Shown piece by piece: positions 10,501 to 18,763 of a stretch of 61,098 nt of DNA. The stretch is from Paenibacillus sinensis (lineage in GTDB: Bacteria; Bacillota; Bacilli; Paenibacillales; Paenibacillaceae). A program made the translations under genes and the position numbers. The stretch covers positions 98,673-159,770 of the forward strand of contig NZ_JAHCMB010000051.1 of assembly GCF_019904155.1 (NCBI RefSeq). The letters run 5' to 3'. Numbering within the stretch: position 1 is the first letter of the stretch; each line of letters starts with the position of its first letter. Under the pieces are notes generated by a model that was not told where the DNA came from, did not search any database, and saw only the letters and a list, made by a program, of their open reading frames with translations.

Positions 10501-12370
10501 AAGCAGGGATAGTCTTCCCGTTTAATGCAGAGAAACTATAATTAACATCGATGTATTCACCGGTATCGAGATGAAGGCCCAGCAAGAAATAGGAGCCGCC
10601 GGGCAAATAGGCGTTGAAATGTCCGTCATGGACCGGAACATTATAATTCTTGCTTAAATTTCCACTTCGCACTTGAACCCAGCCATCGTCAACGCTTGTT
10701 CCATCCTTGTACGCAATCCTGCCATCGTATTTCTGCGGAACGGTCAACGTCAACCGGGCCGGCTGGCCGCTTTCAACGAGAAACGAACCATAGAACGAAA
10801 TACTCTCCTTGCTGGTCAAATCCTCAAGACTGCTAAACATATACTTGCCGGCAGACAGATCATAACTAAATTTCCCGTTCAGCACCTGAAAATCAAAATT
10901 GGCTCCACTCTCATTGCTCAAATGAAGAACTCCATCCTTGACTTCCGCTCCATCCGAGTAGTGAATGGTTCCTTCCACATTATGTGTTTCGGTTGTGTCA
11001 GTTGTAGCCGTTGGTGTTGGCGCCGGTGATGACACCGGTGTTGGTGACGGCAACGCCGTCGGTGCTGGCGACGGGATTACAGGTACTCCACCACCACCAC
11101 CGCCTCCTCCTCCGCCGCCCGAAACGGCAGCCGCCGGAGAAGCCGATGCCGGATTCACCGTAGTGTCCTTCCCGCCAATCTTGACCACTGTATTCGAAGG
11201 TACATCCTTTCCGAGTTCCATATGAGCAGGAGGCTGGTCGAAGGAGATTCCGGCGGCGTTAATAATGGCATTATCAATCCTGCCGCTGCCGGACACTTGC
11301 ACACTCGCATTGATGACCAAGGCTCCGATTGTTCCATTATTGATGAACTGACTTCCCCCTGCTTCATTGGCAATAGTCAGGGTCTGAATGGCCGCTCCCT
11401 GAGCGGATTCGATTAGGGCCGGAGATAGAATTTGGAGATCTTGTATCGCGGTGGCGCCATCGATTACAACCCGTATATTCCCATCCATCTTATTGACTGC
11501 AACTTGTCCCAATTTGGAGTTTTGTAAATGAACGCTGTGTGCGCCGCCGCCCAAAACGGTGGTTGAACCCGTCACGATCACATTTTTGAGAAAAGCGTCC
11601 CCATCGGCAATTTCTTTGCCAAAGGTCAGATTCCCTTCAATTACTGTGTTCTGGAGGGTCACATTGGGCGCATGGATTTCGACGTTCTGCTTGACGGTTA
11701 CGGTTCCGGATTCCGGTCCATATACGCCTGCCGTATTGTATGCAACGCTGCTGTCGCCTTTAAGCTCCAACGCTCTGTCCAGGATTACAACAGTTTCCGC
11801 GCGGGTAGCCGCCGATTTGGGATGAAACGTATGGTCTGAATACCCTTTTATCAATCCGCTATCGTAAGCGGCTCCAACCGCCCCTCTACTCCAACTGGAA
11901 ATATCCTTTGCATCGGCGAATTTTGATCCCGATTCAGAGGCGGACAGTTTGAGCAAATTGCTAAGAATAACGGCAAATTCCTCACGGGTTACTTTCTTGT
12001 TGGGTCCAAAAGTTCCGTCCGAGTAACCGGATATGTATCCTGCTGCGCTCGCCTTTACAATTTCCGGGTAGAACCAGTCTTTCTGGGTTACATCGCTAAA
12101 CCGGACTTCCTTCTGCCCGGTAAACCCGAACGACTTGTTTATGAGAACAACCAATTCAGCCCTTGTAATCTGATTATTCGGTTTGAATTCTCCGTTCTGA
12201 TAACCGGATATGTATCCATTATCCATCCACTTCTTGATTTGTTGTTCGGCCCAGTTCCCTGCAATATCCGAGCTTCCGGCTGCAAAAACGTTGCTGTAGG
12301 ACGTAAACACCATACAAAAAATCAGCAGCAGCACCCAAATCCGATTAACACGTCTCCTTCTACTCCCCAT
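7580..12370 (-). CDS. Large SLH-domain surface protein with 13 tandem 85-residue repeats
   Basis: A secreted wall-anchored protein of 1596 residues. It has a basic n-region and hydrophobic signal peptide (1-31), then three S-layer homology domains (about 33-210) with typical pieces such as GYISGYQNGEFKPNNQITRAE, which bind pyruvylated wall polysaccharide. A beta-helix-like segment follows (about 225-390), then a Gly10 tract and a Pro/Ser/Thr linker (about 405-460). Residues from about 463 to the end are 13 diverged repeats of roughly 85 residues built on NVxGTVxYEDGT...VxNGxFxLYLPDGxYxV...FSVxxGxxxPxPLNI, which read like small beta-sandwich (carboxypeptidase-regulatory or prealbumin-like) modules. 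No catalytic domain is visible, so a structural or adhesive role is likeliest. GGGGGT lies 12 bases before the ATG. Confidence 0.88.
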   Translation of the reverse strand: MGSRRRRVNRIWVLLLIFCMVFTSYSNVFAAGSSDIAGNWAEQQIKKWMDNGYISGYQNGEFKPNNQITRAELVVLINKSFGFTGQKEVRFSDVTQKDWFYPEIVKASAAGYISGYSDGTFGPNKKVTREEFAVILSNLLKLSASESGSKFADAKDISSWSRGAVGAAYDSGLIKGYSDHTFHPKSAATRAETVVILDRALELKGDSSVAYNTAGVYGPESGTVTVKQNVEIHAPNVTLQNTVIEGNLTFGKEIADGDAFLKNVIVTGSTTVLGGGAHSVHLQNSKLGQVAVNKMDGNIRVVIDGATAIQDLQILSPALIESAQGAAIQTLTIANEAGGSQFINNGTIGALVINASVQVSGSGRIDNAIINAAGISFDQPPAHMELGKDVPSNTVVKIGGKDTTVNPASASPAAAVSGGGGGGGGGGGVPVIPSPAPTALPSPTPVSSPAPTPTATTDTTETHNVEGTIHYSDGAEVKDGVLHLSNESGANFDFQVLNGKFSYDLSAGKYMFSSLEDLTSKESISFYGSFLVESGQPARLTLTVPQKYDGRIAYKDGTSVDDGWVQVRSGNLSKNYNVPVHDGHFNAYLPGGSYFLLGLHLDTGEYIDVNYSFSALNGKTIPASLQIVLPDKYEGTLHNEDGSIISDGYVSISSLSGLYSYFPLVKNGKFTVYLPDDSYRVRSYYNSVSGESISFNYVFKASGGQMNPNPLNVTIPRSNVSGKVTNEDGSVVSAGTLNILYADNSNYVATVKNGDFNLYLPDGPYRVTSYYNSETGLSTYLSEIFHVNNGVPDHTLNITLRTSNVAGTIGYEDGSFIAYGSISVSGKISDGSIGIYSVNVKDGRFSVYLPDGTYRADSLYNFYKHENMQLSYDFTVTGGISSPNPVNIVLKARNVHGIVVNEDGMLADSGVLTVRSKANDASYFLQVNDGEFRQYLPDGEYEVNTYSDQQAQESTELSGSFSVVDGKATPDPLKIVVNSKNVLGTIAYEDGTPATDGSISIRRTDSAHSNYYPKVVNGQFSLYLPDGEYEVYEFKASKYLDSRQFVYSISVKGGISAPNPIKINLKSNNVSGSLVFADGTIPGGGEVWIKSINADPASIKQYYVEIKNGTFNLFLPDGQYTLFQYYDLNQSIWLSHSFSVIDGKSTPSLLKMVITKVSGEVAYEDGTPISSGSIYIRTANNDGSYSFYNADVKDGQFKLNLPDGRHEVYRIYNADQYETTDVSYAFTIMDGKMAPDSLRLVLQNKNVIGTVTREDGTAVRSGGLSIRSTSSNSLIYSPKVINGKFRLNLPDGNYQVFSYYDHDTQETAQLWNTFSVVNGKFDPSPLNITIKNKNVAGSVAYEDGTAAVNGSMVVRSTATGSTYFNIQVGSGQFSLYLPDGEYKISRYLNSATNESAPISYVFSVVNGQSVPASLNVKIMSKNLVGTVAYENGNAVGNGTLAIRGTVANSTYAYFSAEVRNGQFSAYIPDGIFEAYSCTVNSDDFGSIPISYVFSVIDGIMVPAPLDIKIRNNNIVGTVALADGTAARYGRVIIRDTTRGLFYMLRVTDGRIDSYLPEGTYEVTTYMNEEIFVNTPLSYVFSVINGVSSPAVLNIVI
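7583..10983 (-). repeat. Array of 13 protein-coding repeats, about 255-265 bp each
   Basis: This is the DNA counterpart of the C-terminal repeats of the SLH protein. Units are recognisable by the EDGT near their start, the YLPDG in the middle and the PxPLNI at the end. The copies are clearly diverged from each other at both DNA and protein level, so this is an old duplication series rather than a recent or unstable one. Confidence 0.85.
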
Positions 12371-12565
12371 ACTTCAACTTTACCCCCAATGTATTAGTGC
12401 GATCGACATAACCTACTGACTATAATTGAAAGAATCGTTATAGAAGCCAGAATATGTTTAGAAAATAATACCATGAATTATTAGGGTTACTTGTCACTTA
12501 TTGTCGAGAGTTTGTGAATATTTCATGTTGCTGGAAGGGCGTTTATCATACCTAAATACGAAAAA

Positions 12566-12600
12566 AGACCCAAGGGGCCTTGAACTGCGCCTTTGGGTCT
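12566..12600 (-). terminator. Terminator of the LTA-synthase-like gene
   Basis: AGACCCAAGGGGC pairs with GCGCCTTTGGGTCT, with small imperfections. On the minus strand it is followed by TTTTTTCG. It is 48 bp downstream of the stop codon of the sulfatase-fold gene. Confidence 0.8.
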
Positions 12601-12648
12601 GTAGAGCTTTATGATGCTGCATTTAATCCGTCCGCCATCCTCTAGCAG

Positions 12649-15039
12649 CTACTTATTCTCCGCATCAAGATCGACAATCGTGTTCACCCGGTCCGCCGAA
12701 GCAGCTCCGGCCGAGGAAGACGGTGCAGGCGATGCAGTTGGTGATGCAGTTGGCGTCACTGCCGGCGATGCCGAGCCTGCGATTCCCGGCAGAGCTGAGG
12801 CAGCCCCCGCCCCTGCCGAAGTTCCCACCCCCGTCGCCTGGGAGGGATTCAATGTAGCCGGAAGCCCAAACGCACTCGGCGTCGGGCTCGCCTCCGGCAG
12901 CGTTTTGGAGAACGAGATCGTGATGCTGTTGAACTTGACCGACTTGCCGAAGGATGAGACGGCTTTGGAACGGAAATCCGTCTTCAGGTTGAAGGCGTAG
13001 CCGTAGCTCACTTTTTCATTGTAGAACCGGAAGGTCATCGTGCCGCTGCTGCTTGCCTTGTCGATGATGCGGGAGCTGCTGTGGCCGCTGTAATCCGCGA
13101 ACCGCAGAATCATCCAGTCATCCGCCGACATGGAGGATGCGTCATAATCGACCGTGATATCGACGTAGGACTCAGCCGGCACCGTCACGAACTGGCCGTC
13201 CGTTACAACCGTCTCGCTGTTCAGCTTGAGCGGAATGTCTTTATCCTTCGTGACCACAATCCGCTGGTCGTTGGCCGATGACTTGTCCACATAGTTCTTA
13301 TAGGTCAGAATCTTCTTCTTGAGCTCGTCGTCCTTCAGCGAAGTCCGGTCGTAATCCGTACTGAACAGCTCGCCGTTGCTTGAGGTCAGGCTGTACAGCT
13401 GACCGCTGTTGTCCACCTGGTAGACGGTCCCTTTCTTCGTGGAATAGAACACATCGCCATTATAGTGGGAGGCGAAGAGAATGGGTGAATCCTCCGTGTA
13501 TTTGCGGAATACACTGCGGCCCACCGTATAGGCGTCCAGATCCGGGTCGGCGTAATCCAGCAGCGACAGCAGAACATCCTTCTGCCCGTACACGCCGTCA
13601 TTGATAATCTGGCCATCGATGTCCGGCGAATAGGCCGCAAAGATGCCCCAGTTCGAGCCGTACGTCTGGTTGTTCACACCATGCGATTCATCCGACACAA
13701 ACAGCACAAGCGTATCCTTGCCGAAGCTCGAATTGTCGATATACTCGATGAAATCGGACAGCGCCTCATCCAGATACGCAACAGCCGCCGCCTTGCGGCT
13801 CGGATACTTCTCTGCGTAAGCGTCCGTAACGGCGTAAGGATGATGTGTGCCGACCGTCAGCATGGTGGCGAACCACGGCTCGCCTTTGCTGTTCAGCTCA
13901 TTGATATATTGCCGCGACTGCTCGAAAAAGCTCTTGTCATCCGGTCCCCAGCCGAAAGGAATATAAGGGTCCTTGAAGCTCTCTCCCCCGATAATCGTGT
14001 CAAAGCCCGCCGCCGTCATAAAATCGCCCTTGGACATGTACTCCAGCGGAGCCGCCTGAATAAAAGCGGTGTTGTAGCCTCTATTCTTCAGCAGCTTTGG
14101 CAGCAGTTCTTCCCGGTAATTCGAATCCTTCTGCAAATATTCATACGCCTTGGGGGTCGAGGCGTCCATCTTGTCGTAATCCCCGCTGATAAGCGAGTAC
14201 ATGCCCCGGATCGTCTGGTTGTTATGTGTGATATAATTCGGCAGGATCAGGCTGTGGTCCTTGATCTTGTCCAGGCTGGTCAGCTTGATATCATTCGGCA
14301 GCTGCAGATAGTCCTGGTTGGCGGGGGAGTATGCCCCGGGTATGCCTTCCATGACGACCATCAGAATGTTTTTCTTGCCGGTATGGTTATTCAGCAGGTA
14401 TTCGCCGTCCTTGAGTTGCTGCGTCGTATTGATCTTCTCTTCGATGTCAGGCGGGTAATCCGTCAAATCGTCGGCGTTGAACGTCAGCAGCGCGACCGAA
14501 TTGCTGATGGAGGCCGATACGAAGGTGCCGCTCTTCCAGTCCCCGGTGGAGTTGATCGCAATAACGACATAGACGATCAGCAGACCGGCTGCCGCGATCA
14601 GGCCATATCTTCGTTTCGGAAGCGGAAATATCCGGATTTTGCGGAGAAAAAAGACCGATCCCAGCAGCGAAGCTGCCACGATCAACGAATACACCGGAAA
14701 GCTGATATGGAACAGCGTGCCGGTCAGAAACTCCGTATCCGACGCCATCGTAATGTCTTTCAGATTCACCACATGGTCCAGCGCGTATATGTACTCGACA
14801 TTAGCCAGGTGGAATACGGCCAGCACGGCCGCCAGGACAAACGCCGCGATTAGACTGGCTTTCGAAAGGGCATACAGCAGGAGAACAATGACGATGCCGA
14901 TGCCGATGTCTCGCAAGGTCGGTCCGGCCAGCGCCGAGAAGGAAATCTCCAGGTCCTTTTGTCCATACAGGAGAATGCGTCCGTAAGCCAAACCGAAGAT
15001 AAATATCAATGAAGGCAGAGTATAAAGCAGCTTTTTCAT
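12649..15039 (-). CDS. LTA synthase-like membrane phosphotransferase (sulfatase fold)
   Basis: A 796-residue protein with five predicted N-terminal transmembrane helices (about residues 5-165) and an extracellular alkaline-phosphatase/sulfatase-fold domain starting near residue 222 (KKNILMVVMEG). E231 and T276 (HNNQTIRGMYS) occupy the places of the metal ligand and nucleophile of LtaS. The later metal motif reads VSDESHG rather than the usual GDHYG. After the enzyme domain there is a beta-rich domain and then about 80 residues of Ala/Ser/Pro/Thr low complexity. The fold suggests transfer of glycerol-phosphate or a related group at the cell surface. Whether it makes lipoteichoic acid is not certain, because the spacing of the D/H pair differs from classical LtaS. 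Confidence 0.85.
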   Translation of the reverse strand: MKKLLYTLPSLIFIFGLAYGRILLYGQKDLEISFSALAGPTLRDIGIGIVIVLLLYALSKASLIAAFVLAAVLAVFHLANVEYIYALDHVVNLKDITMASDTEFLTGTLFHISFPVYSLIVAASLLGSVFFLRKIRIFPLPKRRYGLIAAAGLLIVYVVIAINSTGDWKSGTFVSASISNSVALLTFNADDLTDYPPDIEEKINTTQQLKDGEYLLNNHTGKKNILMVVMEGIPGAYSPANQDYLQLPNDIKLTSLDKIKDHSLILPNYITHNNQTIRGMYSLISGDYDKMDASTPKAYEYLQKDSNYREELLPKLLKNRGYNTAFIQAAPLEYMSKGDFMTAAGFDTIIGGESFKDPYIPFGWGPDDKSFFEQSRQYINELNSKGEPWFATMLTVGTHHPYAVTDAYAEKYPSRKAAAVAYLDEALSDFIEYIDNSSFGKDTLVLFVSDESHGVNNQTYGSNWGIFAAYSPDIDGQIINDGVYGQKDVLLSLLDYADPDLDAYTVGRSVFRKYTEDSPILFASHYNGDVFYSTKKGTVYQVDNSGQLYSLTSSNGELFSTDYDRTSLKDDELKKKILTYKNYVDKSSANDQRIVVTKDKDIPLKLNSETVVTDGQFVTVPAESYVDITVDYDASSMSADDWMILRFADYSGHSSSRIIDKASSSGTMTFRFYNEKVSYGYAFNLKTDFRSKAVSSFGKSVKFNSITISFSKTLPEASPTPSAFGLPATLNPSQATGVGTSAGAGAASALPGIAGSASPAVTPTASPTASPAPSSSAGAASADRVNTIVDLDAENK

Positions 15040-15325
15040 AATCTCGCTCCCGTCAATCGAACATATCTTCCATTATATAATGAAATTAGATCGAGTAGTA
15101 TGTAAAAAAACGTCATTCCTGCGTTCATATGGGAGCGATTTCTTGACACCGGATTTACAAATACTGATTTTTGCCCTCTCGACTGCCCCCCTTCTCACCT
15201 TGCTTTCGCTCTTCCCCGCTTGCTCGCTTGCTCTCTTGCTTACCTGCCCAACTCACTCTCTTCCCACTCTGCATCCGTTCCTCATCTGTCCAAGCCAAGC
15301 CTGAAATCTGCGCATGCAAAAAAGA
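15040..15325. other. Gene-free stretch with a polypyrimidine tract
   Basis: No gene is supported between the LTA-synthase-like start and the prkA terminator. From about 15175 to 15300 the plus strand is strongly C/T-rich (runs such as CTCTTGCTTACCTGCCC with repeated GCTTGCT-type words), and so purine-rich on the other strand. Its function is unknown. Confidence 0.5.
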
Positions 15326-15342
15326 CCGCTGCTGCGCAGCGG
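15318..15342 (-). terminator. Terminator of prkA
   Basis: CCGCTGC pairs with GCAGCGG around a TGC loop (15326-15342). On the minus strand it is followed by TC and TTTTTT, the complement of 15318-15323. It lies about 105 bp past the prkA stop. Confidence 0.75.
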
Positions 15343-15446
15343 CCTCACATCCACCCGGCCCTCTGCCTGGCCGGATGGATATGCTCTCTATTTTCGTGCT
15401 TCCCGCCAATACGAAAGAGTGCCCCGCTCTCTTCCTGGCGGTCTTC

Positions 15447-17342
15447 CTAGCGGTTCAGCAAGCTGCCTACATACCGAAGCAGCTCGTTGGCGCAAATCGG
15501 GCAGTAATTATGCTCCTCGATCAGCCGCCGGGATACTTCGTTAATCCGCTTAAGCTGGCTTTCATCCGGCGTCTTGGACGAAGTCGTAATTTTGACGATA
15601 TCCTTGAGGTCGGCGAACAGCTTCTTCTCGATCGCTTCCCGCAGACGTTCATGATTGCTGTATTCAAACTTCTTGCCTTTACGTGAATAGGCGGAAATCC
15701 GGATCAGAATTTCTTCCCGGAACGCCTTCTTTGCATTTTCCGAAATCCCGATCTGCTCCTCGATGGAACGCATCAGGCGCTCATCCGGCTCCATCTCCTC
15801 GTCGGTGAGCGGATCGCGGATCTTCGTCCAGTTGCAGAACGCTTCGATGTTGTCGAGATAGTTCTCGAACAGCGTCTTGGCGGATTCCTCGAACGAATAG
15901 ACAAAAGCCTTCTGCACCTCGTTCTTCGCCAGCGTGTCGTATTCCTTCCGGGCGATGGAGATGAAGTTGAGATACCGCTCCCGCTCCTCCTTCGTGATGG
16001 AAGGATGCTGGTCGAGCCCGTCTTTGATCGCGCGCAGCACATCGAGCGCGTTCATGCACTCCAGATCGCCCTTGATGAGGGCGCTGGAGATCCGGTTGAT
16101 GACATAGCGCGGATCGATGCCGGACATGCCTTCGTCCAGGTATTCATTCTGCATTTCCTTGAGGTCGGCTTCCTTGTAGCCCTCCACCTCTTCGCCGTCA
16201 TACATGCGCAGCTTCTTGATGAGATCCATGCCCTGCTTCTTGCTCTCCCGGAGTCTCGTCAGGACGGAGAAGATCGCTGCGGCCCGCAGCGCGTGAGGCG
16301 CGATGTGCACATGCTTCATATCGCTCTGCGCGATCAGCTTGGCGTAAATCTTCTCCTCCTCGGACACCTTCAAATTGTAAGGAACCGGCATAACGATCAT
16401 CCGGGACTGGAGCGCTTCGTTCTTCTTATTCGAAATGAAGGCTTTATACTCCGTTTCGTTCGTATGGGCGACAATCAGCTCGTCGGCGCTTATAAGCGCG
16501 AAACGTCCTGCTTTGAAGTTTCCCTCCTGCGTCAGCGACAGCAGGTTCCACAGAAACTTCTCATCGCATTTCAGCATTTCCTGGAACTCCATAAGCCCCC
16601 GATTGGCCTTGTTCAGCTCGCCGTCGAACCGATAAGCCCGCGGATCGGATTCCGAACCGTATTCGGTGATCGTCGAGAAGTCGATGCTGCCGGTCAGGTC
16701 CGCAATATCCTGGGATTTCGGATCGGATGGGCTGAAAGTGCCGATGCCGACCCGCTCTTCCTCCGACAGCAGCACCCGGACGACCCGCATCTTCTCGATA
16801 TCGCCGGCATACTCATTCTTCAGCCGCATCTGGCAGGACGGGCACAGATTGCCCTCGATCCGCACCCCAAGCTCCCGCTCGATCTCCGGACGGAGCTCAT
16901 TCGGAATCAGATGTAGCGGCTCCTCGTGCATGGGGCAGCCTTCGATGGCGTATACCGCTCCCTGTAACGTTCGCGAATACTGCTCCAGCCCCCGTTTCAG
17001 CATCGTAACCAGCGTCGACTTGCCGCCGCTGACAGGTCCCATCAGCAGCAATATCCGTTTACGCACATCAAGCCGCCGGGCCGCCGAGTGGAAATACTCC
17101 TCCACCAGCTTCTCAACGGCCCGATCCAGGCCGAATATTTCCTGTTCAAAAAATTTGTACCGCTTGCGGCCGCCGTTATCCTCCACCCCATGCGATTTGA
17201 TCATGTCATACACCCTGGCGTGAGCCGTTTTGGCGGGAGTGGGGTCTTTTCTCAACAGTTCGATATATTCCTTGAAGGTTCCGCTCCATGCCAAACGTTC
17301 ATTCTCTGCCCGATACGATGCTATACGTTCAAAAATGTCCAT
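15447..17342 (-). CDS. prkA: PrkA, AAA+ ATPase / serine protein kinase family
   Basis: The protein is 631 residues when started at the ATG at 17342, matching the B. subtilis PrkA length. That start has GGAGG 9 bases upstream; the GTG at 17360 overlaps this ribosome site and is rejected. The N-terminal PrkA AAA domain has Walker A GPVSGGKSTL (around residue 103) and a CPSCQMRL cysteine pair. The C-terminal kinase-like domain ends with another cysteine pair (CPICANELL). PrkA family members affect sporulation and stress responses; newer work on B. subtilis points to ATP-dependent protease activity, so the kinase label is historical. It is encoded alone, although its usual partner family SpoVR lies about 10 kb away. 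Confidence 0.95.
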   Translation of the reverse strand: MDIFERIASYRAENERLAWSGTFKEYIELLRKDPTPAKTAHARVYDMIKSHGVEDNGGRKRYKFFEQEIFGLDRAVEKLVEEYFHSAARRLDVRKRILLLMGPVSGGKSTLVTMLKRGLEQYSRTLQGAVYAIEGCPMHEEPLHLIPNELRPEIERELGVRIEGNLCPSCQMRLKNEYAGDIEKMRVVRVLLSEEERVGIGTFSPSDPKSQDIADLTGSIDFSTITEYGSESDPRAYRFDGELNKANRGLMEFQEMLKCDEKFLWNLLSLTQEGNFKAGRFALISADELIVAHTNETEYKAFISNKKNEALQSRMIVMPVPYNLKVSEEEKIYAKLIAQSDMKHVHIAPHALRAAAIFSVLTRLRESKKQGMDLIKKLRMYDGEEVEGYKEADLKEMQNEYLDEGMSGIDPRYVINRISSALIKGDLECMNALDVLRAIKDGLDQHPSITKEERERYLNFISIARKEYDTLAKNEVQKAFVYSFEESAKTLFENYLDNIEAFCNWTKIRDPLTDEEMEPDERLMRSIEEQIGISENAKKAFREEILIRISAYSRKGKKFEYSNHERLREAIEKKLFADLKDIVKITTSSKTPDESQLKRINEVSRRLIEEHNYCPICANELLRYVGSLLNR

Positions 17343-17520
17343 TGCTCGCTGCCTCCTCACCTTGCGCTCTTGTACCCGCGTGATGACCGCCGAACCCGGG
17401 TAGGGTCCGGGCTTACCGCCATATCCGACTCCTCCGCCGTCCCTTCCGAGACCCGCCTGCCCTTGGCAGCTGCAGCCATTCGAAAAGTATAATACATAGG
17501 TATGCGGATCACCCGGAATA

Positions 17521-17547
17521 TTGACCTCATTTTTGATGTGATATAAT
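17521..17547 (+). promoter_or_regulatory. Sigma-A-like promoter of the DUF2161 gene
   Basis: TTGACC at 17521-17526 and TATAAT at 17542-17547 are separated by 15 bp, slightly short. It is 39 bp upstream of the start codon. Confidence 0.55.
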
Positions 17548-17585
17548 AGAGATTCGGCGAAAGTCCGTTTATAAGGAGACAGGCT

Positions 17586-18506
17586 ATGGCGATCAAAAGC
17601 GAAACCGAATTGTATGCTCCCTTAAAAAAACACTTCGAAAATCAAGGCTACCAGGTGAAGGGCGAGGTCCGTTCCTGCGACCTCGTCGGAGTCCGGGAAC
17701 CCGGGGAGCCGCCGCTTATCGTGGAGATGAAGAAATCCTTCAATCTCCCCTTGCTGCTGCAGGGCGTGGAGCGGCTGAAGCTCAGTCCGGTCGTGTATTT
17801 GGCGGTGGAACGCTGCCGGGAGAAGAAGGGTTCCGCCAGCCAGCGCTGGGGCGAGCTGACGGAGCTGTGCCGCCGCCTCGGGCTCGGGCTGGTCACCGTC
17901 GTCTTCTACAAGACGAAGGCCCCGCTGGTCGAGGTGCTGGCGGAGCCCGAGGAGCCGGCGAGCCCCGCAAGACGGCGCAGCGGACGGCGTCAGGAGCGGC
18001 TGCTCTATGAGTTCCGCGAACGCAGCGGCGACTACAACACCGGGGGCAGCACCCGGGTGAAGCTCGTCACCGCCTACCGCGAGAAGGCGCTGCGCGTCGC
18101 GGCGGCGCTGGAGGCGGCCGAGCGCGAGGCCGCCCTGGCGGCAGCCGCAGCCGGTGAAGCGGCTGCGGCAAGGCAAAGCGGAGGCCGAAGCCCGGCCTCC
18201 GCCACAGGGCGGGCGCGCGCAGCCGCGCCCGCCGCGGTCCTTGCCGGCATCCCGGGCACCGGTGCCGGGAGGGCCGGGGCCGCGGCGAAGCCGGCCCCGG
18301 AGGGCGTGACGCCGGCGGAGCTGCGCCGGCGCAGCGGCGTGCCCGCGGCGGCCGCCATCCTGCAGGCCAACTATTACGGCTGGTTCAGCCGTGTGGCCCG
18401 CGGGCGCTATTGTCTCACAGCGGCGGGACAGGCCGCGTTGCTTCAGTACGCCGCTGTATCCGTCTCGCAGTCCCTGGCCGACCGGGAGCGCGACGGGGAG
18501 AGCTAA
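17586..18506 (+). CDS. DUF2161 family PD-(D/E)XK phosphodiesterase-like protein
   Basis: A 306-residue protein. The N-terminal part (about residues 1-120) matches the DUF2161 pattern: SETELYAPLKKHFENQGYQVKGEV, CDLVGVR, then PPLIVEMKKSFNLPLLLQG, which carries the D...E-x-K core of a PD-(D/E)XK nuclease fold. The middle (about 165-245) is Ala/Gly/Arg-rich low complexity encoded by very GC-rich DNA. The C-terminus (TPAELRRRSGVPAAAAILQANYYGWFSRVARGRYCLTAAG) looks like a winged-helix module. The start is ATG with AAGGAG upstream. A DNA-processing role is plausible from the fold but untested, and there are no informative neighbours. Confidence 0.82.
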   Translation: MAIKSETELYAPLKKHFENQGYQVKGEVRSCDLVGVREPGEPPLIVEMKKSFNLPLLLQGVERLKLSPVVYLAVERCREKKGSASQRWGELTELCRRLGLGLVTVVFYKTKAPLVEVLAEPEEPASPARRRSGRRQERLLYEFRERSGDYNTGGSTRVKLVTAYREKALRVAAALEAAEREAALAAAAAGEAAAARQSGGRSPASATGRARAAAPAAVLAGIPGTGAGRAGAAAKPAPEGVTPAELRRRSGVPAAAAILQANYYGWFSRVARGRYCLTAAGQAALLQYAAVSVSQSLADRERDGES

Positions 18507-18658
18507 TGCCGAATGGGGCATAGCCATCGAACTGAACTCCGGCTCCGCTAATGGAGTTAACTTCGAAATCATCAGCGCCCATGGAATCAGGGCCGATCAT
18601 GCCTTTTTCGCTTAAACCACATAATCGCAACTTTCCGTATGTAATGGTATCCTCCTGT

Positions 18659-18709
18659 AACCAAAAGCCCCGTTCTCCAAAATTTCTTCAGAGAACGGGG
18701 CTTTTGGTT
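18659..18709. terminator. Bidirectional terminator, DUF2161 gene / aminotransferase gene
   Basis: A perfect 19-bp inverted repeat (AACCAAAAGCCCCGTTCTC and its complement) around a 13-nt loop has A/T-rich outer ends on both strands. It lies between converging genes. Confidence 0.88.
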
Positions 18710-18763
18710 AAAGTTCCGGAGCAGGACAGGCTTTCGATTAACTTTAGCATTCATGCCGGTTAT

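Noticed and set aside
7583..10983. CRISPR-like or satellite repeat array
   Set aside because: The period is about 255-265 bp, in frame and protein-coding, with diverged copies. There are no short identical repeats with unique spacers.
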